Source of the DNA: Candidatus Sodalis endolongispinus
Lineage (GTDB): Bacteria > Pseudomonadota > Gammaproteobacteria > Enterobacterales > Enterobacteriaceae
Assembly: GCF_018777395.1 (NCBI RefSeq)
Contig: NZ_JAFJYC010000001.1
Location: 2,627,570-2,691,569, forward strand
Reading direction: 5' to 3'
DNA length: 64,000 bases
Every line of letters begins with the position of its first letter. Position 1 is the first letter of the stretch. Positions 39,176-47,878 of this stretch are shown here, one piece after another. The translations under genes were made by a program, and so were the position numbers. The notes below the pieces were generated by a model. That model searched no databases and had not been told where the DNA came from. It saw only the letters and a list, made by a program, of their open reading frames with translations.

Positions 39176-39682
39176 TCACGCTCTTTTTAATAATTCTTTT
39201 CTTTGTACATACGTCATCCTGCACCCAAGTCTTCTCCACGGTCGCCAGATGAATAACACGCTTCCTTTGCTGTTGCCTGCCTTTCCTCTTTTGCCTGTTT
39301 CAGCGGAGATAAATAACAGGCGACCCTCAGTGATAAAACGCACTTTATCAGATGTTTTTAATGCCTCATAAAACCATGCTGTAGACGTATCGGAAGGGAG
39401 TAACATCACTATCGTTTGATTCTGCTTTCTGTATTGTTCAGAGGCTTTATTAACCCAAGGCATAATCTTGCTGTATGGTGGATTGCAGAAAATGGCCCCT
39501 TCACTATTCCAATCACATGTCAGTGCGTCTTGTTGTTCAGTTAAAAACGTTTTGCATAGCGCGTTGCTTTCATCGGCGGCAGCATCTAGCTTAAAACCAA
39601 ATTCGGCATCCAGTGTTTTAAAAATGTCAATAGGCGTTCGCCACCTGTCTTTGAACGACTTTGGTGTATTTCTGATTAGCAT
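39176..39682 (-). CDS. Phage N6-adenine DNA methyltransferase
   Basis: This 168-residue protein belongs to the phage Dam family, with the catalytic NPPYS motif (AIFCNPPYSKIMPWV) and an opening DRWRTPIDIFKTLDAEF. It methylates adenine in phage DNA, probably to evade restriction or time replication. The C-terminus is basic. Intact. Confidence 0.9.
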   Translation of the reverse strand: MLIRNTPKSFKDRWRTPIDIFKTLDAEFGFKLDAAADESNALCKTFLTEQQDALTCDWNSEGAIFCNPPYSKIMPWVNKASEQYRKQNQTIVMLLPSDTSTAWFYEALKTSDKVRFITEGRLLFISAETGKRGKAGNSKGSVLFIWRPWRRLGCRMTYVQRKELLKRA

Positions 39683-39684
39683 AT

Positions 39685-39918
39685 TTAAACCACTGTAGGA
39701 TTTTTGTATAATGGAGAGTCCCAGACTTTGTTAATCATAAAGCGTGGTGTAGGTTGTTTATTTCGGCTTTCTTCCAGTTTGACCGCCACATCCCAAAGCA
39801 GGGGATCAGTGTTAAGTGTTTTCTCAACATGATAGCCCTTCTCCGTGTATTGCTGAACCAGCCTATTGGCTTGTTGTGTGCTAATGGCTTCATGTCGAAA
39901 CCAGCTTTTTTTGAGCAT
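39685..39918 (-). CDS. Hypothetical phage protein, 77 residues
   Basis: MLKKSWFRHEAISTQQANRL ... TPRFMINKVWDSPLY, intact, directly before the Dam gene. The EKGYHVEKTLNTDPLLWDVA segment is characteristic, but I do not know the family. Confidence 0.6.
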   Translation of the reverse strand: MLKKSWFRHEAISTQQANRLVQQYTEKGYHVEKTLNTDPLLWDVAVKLEESRNKQPTPRFMINKVWDSPLYKNPTVV

Positions 39919-40019
39919 ATTATTTTACTACTCTTGAAAATTTAACAAATCCCACACTTACGCCACTATGAGCGCTTTTATCGATGAGGTGGTAGGGGGG
40001 CTGGGCATTGTAGAGAATG

Positions 40020-40041
40020 AAAACGCCTCTACGGGCGTTTT
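40020..40041. terminator. Bidirectional hairpin terminator
   Basis: AAAACGCC-TCTACG-GGCGTTTT is an 8-bp perfect stem flanked by A and T runs, so it can stop transcription in both directions. It lies after dnaC-like gene on the minus strand. Confidence 0.8.
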
Positions 40042-40078
40042 AGCGTGGTTAAAATTGATTTCTGGCTGATGTCTGAGT

Positions 40079-40930
40079 TTATGCAGCCATGCGTGAACGG
40101 TAACTGTTCCACGTGAACGTCAGTGTGCAACCGCCACCGTCGTTCATCCGGTCGATAACGCGCTCTCCGATAAATCCCGCCAGTTCGTTCAATGCCAGAT
40201 TGCTGATGATTATCGTCGGCTTCATGCTCTCGTAGCGCGTGTTGATAACCTCGAATAAAATCATTTTTTCCGCCTCACTACCAAACTGAACGCCTACCTC
40301 GTCGATGATGAGCAAGTCAGGTTGCGTATAGCGCTTGATAACGTCAGCTTCTGAACATTCTGCGCTTTTGCTCCAGGTTGATTTAAATTCGCTGGCAATT
40401 CGCAAAACTGTCGTGAATAGCGCTGAACTTTGATGTTCGTTGATAACGTTTTTCGCAATTGACAGTGCCAGATGATTCTTGCCTGTCCCGGGCTTGCCAC
40501 ACATCACCAAGCCGCCACCCCGCTTAAGACGTTCAGGCCAATGGGTGGCATAGTCGTTACAAAGTTTTAAACAACGTGCCGCATCGGTGTTCACTCGTTC
40601 GTAATTATCCAAGGTAACATCGGCAAAGCGTTCCGGCAGGTTCAGGTTATCCATGAGCATTTTAATTTTGCTGCGCTTGCGGTGTTTTTCCTGCTCTGCT
40701 TCGGCGTGCTCCAACTGGGTTAATTTTTCGGTTAGGCAAACAGGGCATTCGCTTCTTGTTTCAATTCCTTTGCCGTGAAGTGCCATCCTGCGGCAACGTT
40801 GTTTGAATAAGCCGTGCCTGTCACAGATGGCCTCCTTATCCTCGTAAACCGTGTGCTCTAGTGGCTTGGGTGGCGCATTCAGGTCTGCCAGTTTTTGACG
40901 CACGGTAGTAATTTCTGCGCTGTAGTTCAT
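40079..40930 (-). CDS. Phage DnaC-like helicase loader
   Basis: This 283-residue AAA+ loader starts at ATG 40930 (MNYSAEITTVRQKL), overlapping the O stop by ATGA. A four-Cys zinc-like motif (CDRHG, C, CPVCL) is near the N-terminus. Walker A is GKPGTGKNHLA, the DnaC form, and Walker B is LLIIDEVG. It recruits DnaB to the phage origin in gene O. Intact. Confidence 0.92.
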   Translation of the reverse strand: MNYSAEITTVRQKLADLNAPPKPLEHTVYEDKEAICDRHGLFKQRCRRMALHGKGIETRSECPVCLTEKLTQLEHAEAEQEKHRKRSKIKMLMDNLNLPERFADVTLDNYERVNTDAARCLKLCNDYATHWPERLKRGGGLVMCGKPGTGKNHLALSIAKNVINEHQSSALFTTVLRIASEFKSTWSKSAECSEADVIKRYTQPDLLIIDEVGVQFGSEAEKMILFEVINTRYESMKPTIIISNLALNELAGFIGERVIDRMNDGGGCTLTFTWNSYRSRMAA

Positions 40931-41969
40931 AGACCCTCCCTCGATAGACACTCCCTCGCCCAATCAGGTAGCTGCGGTTCCCCATAGTCCTTGTCAGCAA
41001 AGCTATCTGCGACAGAGCGGGGTTTCGTCTGCTGAGTTCTTCCGGGTTGATTAGGCGCGAAGAGTCCTTGCCAACCGTTGGCAATACTGGCGTTGATAAT
41101 TTCTTCCGGCTGATGTCCGTTGTCTCGGCACTTGCCTAGCAGATTTATAGCCTGAATCACCGTCTGCTGCGATTTAATCGGTTTATTGATTTCCTTGCGG
41201 TACTGCACCCAAGAATCCCAGGTTGGTTTTGGTAGCCAATCAGGAAGTTCTACCGAGCTTAGGTCAAACGATTTTGATTTTGCCGCAAGAGGGACTATAG
41301 GGGGTTTATTTTGTTTTAATATATTGTCTTTTGTAGTTTGTCTTTTGTGTTTACCTGATTCGGGTAAACTCTTTTTCCCGATTCGGGTAATTTTACTTGA
41401 TTTGGGTATGTCGTTTTCTTACCTAATTCGGGTAAACTTGCTTTACCTGATTTGGGTATGTTGTTGTTACCCGATTGAGGTAAACTTACCTGATTCGGGT
41501 AAGGTTTTATGTTATTACCTGATTTAGGTAATTTGTCATGACTTAATTTGGATAACTGTACCTCATTTGGGTAATCGTTCGGTTGATTACCTGATCCATG
41601 TAACATTTCATTCAAACAAGTCTTATCTTTCCATTCACTCAGGCATTGATTTATTCCTACAAACCGTCCTGATGAGACAAGGATTTTTCTTTTAAGTAAT
41701 GCACTTTTAGCGGCTGAGCATTTATGCGGAAAGAGTCCTGTTAATTACGATATCTGCCAATTATTTACCCAGTCTATTTTTTTGTTATAGCCATAGGTTT
41801 TTCTGATAATTGCCATAACAACCAAAAGTTGGTGTTGTGTTAAACCCGCGGTCAGAATCACCTCAAGAAGTCCATTGGCGATTCTGGTGTATCCTTCTTC
41901 TAGCTCAATAACATTAATTTTATTTTCTTCTTTCTGAGCTTCAAAGTCAGCATAGGTAACGTTAGTCAT
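40927..41969 (-). pseudogene. Phage replication initiator O, nonsense and frameshift
   Basis: ATG 41969 (MTNVTYADFEAQKEENKINV) and ILTAGLTQHQLLVVMAIIRK form the lambda O-type DNA-binding domain. TAA at 41745-41747 breaks it after NWQIS (GAA to TAA would explain it), yet the frame continues LTGLFPHKCSAAKSALLKRK. The middle is a repeated YPNQV/LPESGK stretch that encodes the origin iterons. One A missing at 41372-41376 then shifts the frame; restored, it ends DWLPKPTWDSW ... LSREGL at 40927. The protein is not made, but the DNA iterons remain. Confidence 0.85.
41351..41603. repeat. Prophage replication origin: 11 iterons of 17 bp
   Basis: Consensus TTACCTGATTYGGGTAA, partly palindromic. Starts: 41351, 41374, 41393, 41419, 41443, 41467, 41486, 41515, 41539, 41558, 41587. 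They lie inside the O gene, as in lambda, with an A/T-rich stretch at 41300-41345 beside them that could be the unwinding region. Lambda has four iterons; eleven is many. Confidence 0.88.
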
Positions 41970-42255
41970 GACGTGGCTCCTGTAAATTATTTTCTTTAAA
42001 TAAATAGGCGTTTGATAAGCTATTTTTTAATTCCCATTTATCGATTTCATGCAAAATGACATCAATGTCTTTGCACAGATAATCCAGAATTTCAGGGAGC
42101 CACGGAATAGGCTTAAATTCAGCTTCTCCAGCTTCAAGATACTTATAGATGTTAGCGGCGACTTCTCTTGCTCTGATAAGTCGGTTATGACTTTCGAGAG
42201 TGATTTATAGTTTTATTTTTTCCTGCTGAGCACTGGAGATATCAACAATTCTCAT
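41962..42255 (-). pseudogene. Hypothetical phage protein with in-frame stop
   Basis: ATG 42255 (MRIVDISSAQQEKIKL) meets TAA at 42205-42207, but the frame continues ITLESHNRLIRAREVAANIY ... LPEILDYLCKDIDVILHEID to 41962, overlapping the O start. The continuation is clearly protein-like. No family recognised. Confidence 0.65.
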
Positions 42256-42256
42256 G

Positions 42257-42450
42257 TTAATTTACCCCCATACCAGTACGTACAGGTTGACGACCAGCCC
42301 AGATGAGGCTGCTATCTTTGAACATGGAGTTGAAGGTACGGCGATCTTGGCGTGTAAACGATACTTTGCCGTAAGGGGGGTAGTGGAGTATTCTGGGATA
42401 ATCCAGTAAGTATCAATGAACTCAGGGCGAGTTTGGGTGGTAGCAACCAT
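42257..42450 (-). pseudogene. Icd/Ash-like small phage protein, frameshifted
   Basis: ATG 42450 gives MVATTQTRPEFIDTYW, as in host-division-inhibitor (Icd-like) proteins found after C4 RNAs. The C6 run near 42378 needs one more C to reach PYGKVSFTRQDRRTFNSMFK, DSSLIWAGRQPVRTGMGVN, which ends at 42257. The family link is from memory and moderate. Confidence 0.6.
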
Positions 42451-42464
42451 AGTGGAGGCCTCTC

Positions 42465-42584
42465 TAGTAGGTTCTTTCAAACCTCGCATCCCGATGCTAA
42501 ACGGGGGTGGCGAGACGTAACAGGGTTAGCACACCGGCACTAGAGAACCCGGCGAGCCTTTCGGCTCCCCCGCTACGTCCCACC
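42465..42584 (-). ncRNA. C4-like antisense RNA region
   Basis: Paired elements: GGTTCT (42470) with AGAACC (42549), CTCGC with GCGAG, TGCTAA with TTAGCA, and a GAGCC-TTTC-GGCTC hairpin at 42554-42567. Layout and neighbours (Icd-like gene downstream, antirepressor genes near) fit C4 RNA of P1/P7 type, which silences the ant operon by pairing with its own transcript. A related GGGATGCTAAAC word recurs at 42660. Confidence 0.6.
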
Positions 42585-43147
42585 ATAATTTAGGGGCGCA
42601 ACGTTGGTTTAACGGACACAAAAAAACTGCTTATAGCGGCGTATGCCCGCTCTAGCACTCGGGATGCTAAACCCGGCACCCGTTTTGTTAAGGTGCTGGG
42701 TACAATATAGCTCACGTTTTGCTCTTTCGTCAATGCGTACATGAGTTTATGCCGCAATTCCGTTCATCATGACGCTTAAGAGCCTAGGAAACAGGCTATC
42801 GTAGAAGTGTGGCTGCGTCTGGCGCGGGTTATTCGGATCGGTCAGATTCTTACCGAACTGCAAACCTTTCTCCGTTAGCGACCAGAATAGTTTTTCTTTA
42901 TCAGGATGCTTGCTGCTAGGGCGCGATTTACGTTCAGCGAGTCCGAGCAATTGTAGCCGCCGATAGCCAGATTGGGCTGTATAGGGTTTGCCGTGCAGCA
43001 TCAAAAGCTCAGTAAGCGAATGTGTGACTTCACTTGAGCCGGTTACACTGCTTGCTGGCGCGTCTATAGCATAGGCTGGTAGAATATCTGGCATGCCGAG
43101 CGACGATTGGGGTTTTTTCATTGCTCCCAACATGGCAGAAGATGCTA

Positions 43148-43162
43148 TACGTAGCTCCTGCT
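43148..43162 (+). repeat. 15-bp target duplication of IS copy 3, left copy
   Basis: TACGTAGCTCCTGCT directly abuts the IS left end and recurs at 44490-44504. It is part of the KilA-N coding sequence. Confidence 0.9.
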
Positions 43163-43226
43163 TGATTTATCCCCCTGAAACACCAGACAGTAGCTGTATC
43201 TCCAGATAAGAGATAGGCTTGAATAT

Positions 43227-43613
43227 ATGTCTAACACTAACGCCAATCTTGATATGACCGGGATCCTGTTAGGTCAAGAAGTCCGTAAACGTAAAACTCC
43301 TCAGGAAAAAATGGCCATTATTCAGCAGAGGATGGAGCCCGGCATGAATGTCTCCCATCTCGCACGACTGCACGGTATCCAGCCCAGCCTGCTGTTTAAG
43401 TGGAAAAAGCAATATCAGGAAGGAAGCCTCACCGCCGGGGAGGACGTTGTTCCTGCCTCTGAGCTTGCAGCTGCATTGAAGCAGGTCCGGGAGCTCCAGC
43501 GCCTTCTGGGTAAGAAGACGATGGAGGTTGAGATCCTAAAAGAAGCCGTGGAGTACGGCCAGTCACGAAAATGGATAGCGCACGCGCCCTTGTTGCCAAA
43601 GGCCGGGGAATAG
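43227..43613 (+). CDS. IS2-group OrfA (copy 3)
   Basis: 128 residues, differing from copy 1 at a few positions (Leu for Phe at residue 8, Val for Ile in [10 protein letters not shown]). Helix-turn-helix plus leucine-rich coil. Intact. Confidence 0.9.
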   Translation: MSNTNANLDMTGILLGQEVRKRKTPQEKMAIIQQRMEPGMNVSHLARLHGIQPSLLFKWKKQYQEGSLTAGEDVVPASELAAALKQVRELQRLLGKKTMEVEILKEAVEYGQSRKWIAHAPLLPKAGE

Positions 43614-44452
43614 CACAGGTCAGCCGCGCCATGAGCGTGTCGCGTGCGCCGCTGTCACTGCGGATTAAGCGTTCTGCCGACTGGCAGGACAGGCGCTGTA
43701 ACCGGCGTAATGACGAAGCAGACGCTGAAATACTGTCGGACATCCTCGACATCACCAGCGATATGCCCAGCTACGGCTATCGGCGGGTGTGGGGCATCCT
43801 GTGTAAACAACGTCGCGCAGAGGGACTGCCGCCGGTAAATGCGAAACGACTTTACAGGATCATGTGTGAGCATAACCTGCTGTTATTACATTGAAAACCA
43901 GAGCGGCCGAGGCGTGAGCATAAGTGCAGGATCGCGGTGGCAGAAAGCGATATTCGCTGGTGTTCAGATGGCTTCGAGTTCGGCTGCGACAACGGTGAAA
44001 AACTGCGGGTCACGTTCGCACTGGACTGCTGCGACAGAGAGGCCATAGACTGGGCTGCGAGCACTGGAGGCTACGACAGTTCGACCGTGCAGGATGTGAT
44101 GCTGATGTCGGTAGAAAAGCGCTTCGGCGACAGGTTACCCGATACAGCGGTGCAGTGGTTGACGGACAACGGTTCAGCGTATACCGTGCATGAAACGCAG
44201 AGGTTCGCCAGAGAACTGGATCTGGAGCCCTGCACAACAGCGGTGAGCAGCCCGCAGAGAAATGGCATGGCCGAACGGTTCGTGAAGACGATGAAGGAAG
44301 ACTATATCGCGTTCATGCCAAAACCGGATGCGAGAACAGCCCTGCGAAACCTTGCAGCAGCGTTCACGCATTACAATGAAAACCATCCGCACAGCGCGCT
44401 GGGATATCACTCTCCGAGAGAATACCGGCGGCAGCGGGCTTCGTTAACTTAA
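43571..44452 (+). pseudogene. IS2-group OrfB with in-frame TGA (copy 3)
   Basis: [20 protein letters not shown] to MCEHNLLLLH, then TGA (43893 region) where copy 1 has GGA (Gly), then [10 protein letters not shown] and the catalytic part ([37 protein letters not shown]). The second part has an internal ATG and could be a separate fragment, but without its N-terminus. Confidence 0.85.
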
Positions 44453-44489
44453 GATACAAAAGCTGTACGGAGATGGCGGGGCAAGATCA

Positions 44490-44504
44490 TACGTAGCTCC
44501 TGCT
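44490..44504 (+). repeat. 15-bp target duplication of IS copy 3, right copy
   Basis: Same 15 bases as at 43148-43162, directly after the IS right end GATCA. Confidence 0.9.
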
Positions 44505-44999
44505 TGTAAAAAGCGAGCATTGCCAATCCAGCTTGAACTTTTTCAACCAGTACGCCGTTGCTGTCTTTTACTGAATTACGAAATTGTTCATATACTTGAA
44601 CTTCAAAGGTAGTTTCAATCCATGCAGCATAGCGAATAGCAACAAGTTCGTCTGCCCAAGTACCAGATTCTAGGCCACCTTTAATGACGTTAACCGAAGC
44701 CCTTTTTTGGGCTTCGCTCAAAGATTGTACAAATGCGGCAATACCATCAGAACGCATAAATTTTGAAGGACGCTGAGAATCTGTCGCTTTACCTTGCACC
44801 ACTGCCGCACGATGTAAATCATTCAAACTGTAACGCCCGAATGCGTCCTGACGGACGACGGTATTTTCAATTACAATTAATTTAGTCATAATAATTTCTT
44901 CATTGTTAAATGAATTTTTTTGAAAAGTGTTGACGGGGTAAAATTTTGCTTGTTGACCCTAAAAGGGTTTAAACTAAAGAAAAAACAGGAGATTCCCTA

Positions 45000-45446
45000 A
45001 TGGGTCAAGTTGCATTTGATACTCAAGAATTCGTCGAAACACTAGAAAACGCAGGGTTGCCGAAAAATCAGGCCAGAGCAATTTCTATCGCTGTTCGCAA
45101 GTCACACGAAGTGGCAGATGTAGCAACCAAGGCGGATATCGCCGAAGTGAACCGCAACATTGCTGATGTTCGGAAAGATACAGCGGCTCAGTTCGAGAAA
45201 ACCAACATCAAAATTGACGATGTCCGCAAAGATTTATCCGCTGAGATTGCCAATGTTCGTAAGGATATTGAACATCGCTTTGAAAAAGTTGAAGCGCAAA
45301 TCGTCGATTCCCGTAAAGATACAGCCGCTCAAATTGCTTTACTTCGTAAAGATGTTGAAAGTATATCAACTTGGTTACTCATAAAAATGGCGGGTATGAT
45401 GGCTGCTATCATCGGCATCGCTACGGCAATCATGAAATTTTTCTAA
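45000..45446 (+). CDS. Coiled-coil protein with C-terminal membrane anchor (DUF1640-like)
   Basis: This 148-residue protein has a charged coiled coil with repeats (DVRKDTAAQ, DDVRKDLSAEI, DSRKDTAAQ) and ends in one membrane helix (LIKMAGMMAAIIGIATAIMK). The FVETLENAGLPKNQARAIS opening fits the DUF1640/CCDC90 type. It is one of only two plus-strand prophage genes besides the IS, so it may be a lysogeny-expressed moron. Function unknown. Ribosome site AGGAG at 44988. Confidence 0.75.
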   Translation: MGQVAFDTQEFVETLENAGLPKNQARAISIAVRKSHEVADVATKADIAEVNRNIADVRKDTAAQFEKTNIKIDDVRKDLSAEIANVRKDIEHRFEKVEAQIVDSRKDTAAQIALLRKDVESISTWLLIKMAGMMAAIIGIATAIMKFF

Positions 45447-45456
45447 ACTATTTCCA

Positions 45457-45858
45457 TCAAAAGGGGATATCGGTGTCATAAAATGGGTCTAACGTTACAT
45501 TTCCAGATTGACTTGCTAACGGTTTATTCTGCTGAGGTTTGTTGTCAGTCTTGCTGGAAAAATCAATCTCTTTAACTAGAACAACAGCGCTTGTTTTTTC
45601 TGTACCATCTTTGCCCGTCCAACTTTCGAGTAAAAATCGCCCGATAACAGTAACCTTGGTTCCTCGTGTCAGATAAATGGGTAACTTTTCAGCTTTGGCA
45701 CCAAACATTCGACACTGCACCCAAGAGGTTTTCTCATGCTCGCCGTATCCTTGCTTGACAGGTAAGGAGAATGTGGCAATCAGCTTGCCGTTTGTAGTGC
45801 TGCGTGTCGTACAGTCACCGCCAAGATTGCCGGAAAATATCACAGTGTTTATTGTCAT
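45457..45858 (-). CDS. ssb: Phage single-stranded DNA-binding protein
   Basis: This 133-residue SSB starts at ATG 45858 (MTINTVIFSGNLGGDCTTRS). An OB fold (TSWVQCRMFGAKAEKLPIYL) is followed by a flexible tail and the DTDIPF tip that binds partner proteins. It belongs to the phage recombination module. Intact. Confidence 0.9.
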   Translation of the reverse strand: MTINTVIFSGNLGGDCTTRSTTNGKLIATFSLPVKQGYGEHEKTSWVQCRMFGAKAEKLPIYLTRGTKVTVIGRFLLESWTGKDGTEKTSAVVLVKEIDFSSKTDNKPQQNKPLASQSGNVTLDPFYDTDIPF

Positions 45859-45890
45859 TATGTTGTCTCGCTTATGATTGATGATTTCAA

Positions 45891-46510
45891 TCAACTTTTT
45901 TCTATAACATCACAGGTAGTGACAACCAGATGAAGAAACGCTTTTCTTCTTGCTCTAAGTTGATTAATCTCTTCTTTGTAATCTTTGCGATACAATCTAT
46001 GAGAGATTAATAGCCGATGCTCAGGAAAGTCGCTGCAATAGCTGACAAAATCGACCCAATACCTTCCCGTGCAATCAAGATGGCCTATGAGTTGCCATTT
46101 ATACACCGGGTAAAACGTTCTACGTTTCAATGTTTCAAAATGCACAGCAGCGGTAACGGATTTAATTTCAATAACACCATCATTTCCAACTAATCCGTCT
46201 GGACTATCGCCATAATTACAGCAATCAAAAAATCCGCCATTGGTTACATCAACAAAGTTTGTTTCTTCATATAGCCTTCTGGCTATTGGCTCCTGCTCGT
46301 GTCCGCGTAACATGTGGTCATTAGTAAAACTAAATTCTGATTTTTCCCTGTAATAATTTCCAGGGCAATCTGTAACGCATATCGCTTGGCTGGTTCGCCG
46401 AAAGCTTTTCACTGGTTGGCCATAAAACAGTTAAATTGCTATGCTGTCACCTTTCCTAAACGAAGCTCATCCCACGCTTCTGTATTTTGCTGCACGTCAT
46501 GCCATCGCAT
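45891..46510 (-). pseudogene. YqaJ-type phage exonuclease, two stops and a frameshift
   Basis: ATG 46510 opens MRWHDVQQNTEAWDELRLGK. Stops follow in frame (after KVTA and after FMANQ), then KAFGEPAKRYALQIALEIIT, then one A missing at 46341-46345, then SFTNDHMLRGHEQEPIARRL and the nuclease core: Asp in GDSPDGLVGN and VIEIKSVTA. The nuclease is lambda exonuclease-like. Two nonsense codons plus a frameshift make it dead. Confidence 0.82.
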
Positions 46511-47003
46511 TAACGCACTCCTTCTTAAGGCGTTCTTGGTCTTCCTGCGACATCTCAACATGCGCTAATACTTTATCGAGCGACCCATTATTGACGTAGC
46601 TCTGTTTGGCCTTTTCCCACATTTCAACCTGAGTGGGTGTTAGTGTTTTTTTCTGAGTAATGGCAGGATAGACTCTTAATCTTTCGACATATTCACGTCC
46701 AAACTCGACATGCTCAACCTCAATTATCACGGTTAAATTCTGCCAGTCTTCGATAAATGACGAGCCTGATATTTTTTTAATGACCTTGCTATTGGTTGCA
46801 TTAAGAATCATTGGCTTAAGTTTTTCGTTTGGTCTAATCTGTTTATCTTTGAAATAAGCTGTATTGAACCTGTCTTGAGTTTTCTTGGTTTTATCTGATT
46901 CAAGCACAACATGAGAGATAGTTAATACTATCGGCTCAACAATATCAGCGCTGCTCAAATAAGGGGAATCGAACGCCTTTCTATAATGCGTTTTTTCAGT
47001 CAT
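46497..47003 (-). CDS. Phage recombination-module protein of unknown function
   Basis: This 168-residue protein (MTEKTHYRKAFDSPYLSSAD, KLKPMILNATNSKVIKKISG) is a common neighbour of YqaJ exonucleases in enteric phages. It may help single-strand annealing, but I know of no proof. It overlaps the exonuclease start. Intact. Confidence 0.7.
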   Translation of the reverse strand: MTEKTHYRKAFDSPYLSSADIVEPIVLTISHVVLESDKTKKTQDRFNTAYFKDKQIRPNEKLKPMILNATNSKVIKKISGSSFIEDWQNLTVIIEVEHVEFGREYVERLRVYPAITQKKTLTPTQVEMWEKAKQSYVNNGSLDKVLAHVEMSQEDQERLKKECVNAMA

Positions 47004-47289
47004 TAAGCGGACACCTCGTAGTAAGTATCACGGCATCGCATCAAATACAAAATTTGTTCGACTTTTTGGGTTACATCGTACAAGACTTCATCGAATCCGT
47101 CGGTAGTTTCGAGTGCCAGTAACCATGCGTCGTATTCATCGCCCTTATCTGCATCGGAGAGTTTTTGAGCAAGATAAGCGTTGTTTAAACTTTCGTATAA
47201 ATATTCCCCGCCCGGATGACAGAATTCCGCTTCTTCAATCGTTAATTTTTTAGCGCTCGAAGAATTTCATTTTCAGTTTGAATGTTCAT
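47003..47289 (-). pseudogene. Hypothetical phage protein, frameshifted
   Basis: ATG 47289 gives MNIQTENEILRALKN then a stop. Adding one A to the A-run (47246-47251) restores KLTIEEAEFCHPGGEYLYES ... VTQKVEQILYLMRCRDTYYE to TAA 47003, overlapping the next ATG (TAATG). The overlap supports the restored frame. Confidence 0.72.
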
Positions 47290-47596
47290 GTGGCTTCCTT
47301 CTTCGGCGATAGCGGTTCTTGACCGTATAGAGATAAGCTTTGGGTAGGAATCGATTATTGATGCTGTCAGTAGGGTATCTGTCTACTTGATTTTTAAATG
47401 ACGCAAGGAGATTTACGACATCGTGTTCTTGTGTGTGATGTTCGGCGGGTTCACGCCATATGTTATTAATGATTTCTTCGGTTGAGCGTTTTCTTAGTAA
47501 ACTTAATCTTATTGTGCGTATTCGAGATTGGTCGCGATAATGCATTTGACGCCGTTCACGGCAACGTTGGCGAGCATTCATTGATGAATATCTCAT
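47273..47596 (-). CDS. Hypothetical basic phage protein, 107 residues
   Basis: MRYSSMNARQRCRERRQMHY, rich in Arg and His, ending YRRRRKPHEHSN. Located at the start of the early leftward operon. No family recognised. Confidence 0.5.
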   Translation of the reverse strand: MRYSSMNARQRCRERRQMHYRDQSRIRTIRLSLLRKRSTEEIINNIWREPAEHHTQEHDVVNLLASFKNQVDRYPTDSINNRFLPKAYLYTVKNRYRRRRKPHEHSN

Positions 47597-47878
47597 CCAT
47601 AAAAAGATTTATGCTAAGCACGAAACGTACTTACTACAAATCCACCTATTGGTTATTCAGTGTTTGTGTACACCTGTATCGGCATACCCCGTTCGGAAAG
47701 TCCCTACGAAAGTAGGCTAAACTTCGCTTCACATAAACTTCATGCTCAGCTATCAGCAAATTACATGCGCAACTTCCCTGCCATCCGTTTCACAGACTTT
47801 TTTGCTGATACCGTATTGTTAAAGAGCAGTTCCGCGGGAAACGCTGGCTATGGACTTTTATTCAAATTTTTGCTTGGT

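Larger units (their letters stand above)
43163..44489 (+). mobile_element. IS2-group insertion sequence, copy 3
   Basis: This 1327-bp element is the longest copy and has TGATTTATCC and GGCAAGATCA ends. It is inserted in the KilA-N gene and flanked by an exact 15-bp duplication, so this insertion is recent and unrearranged. OrfB is interrupted by TGA, so it probably moved with transposase made elsewhere. Confidence 0.93.
42747..44889 (-). pseudogene. KilA-N domain antirepressor split by IS copy 3
   Basis: The N-terminal part (44889 down to 44490) has the KilA-N domain: YSLNDLHRAAVVQGKATDSQ, DELVAIRYAAWIETTFEVQV. The C-terminal part (43162 to 42747) reads LRIASSAMLGAMKKPQSSLG and ends SVMMNGIAA. 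Removing the IS and one copy of the 15-bp duplication gives a continuous frame through YKQELRIASSAM. So the gene was intact before the insertion. Confidence 0.85.

Noticed and set aside
41351..41603. CRISPR-like array
   Set aside because: Repeats are 17 bp, near-palindromic, spaced irregularly (2-12 bp between) and inside a replication gene, which fits iterons. No cas genes are present.
41316..41615. Separate repetitive protein of 99 residues
   Set aside because: It is the middle of the broken O gene; upstream and downstream O sequence is in register once the stop and the A-run are considered.
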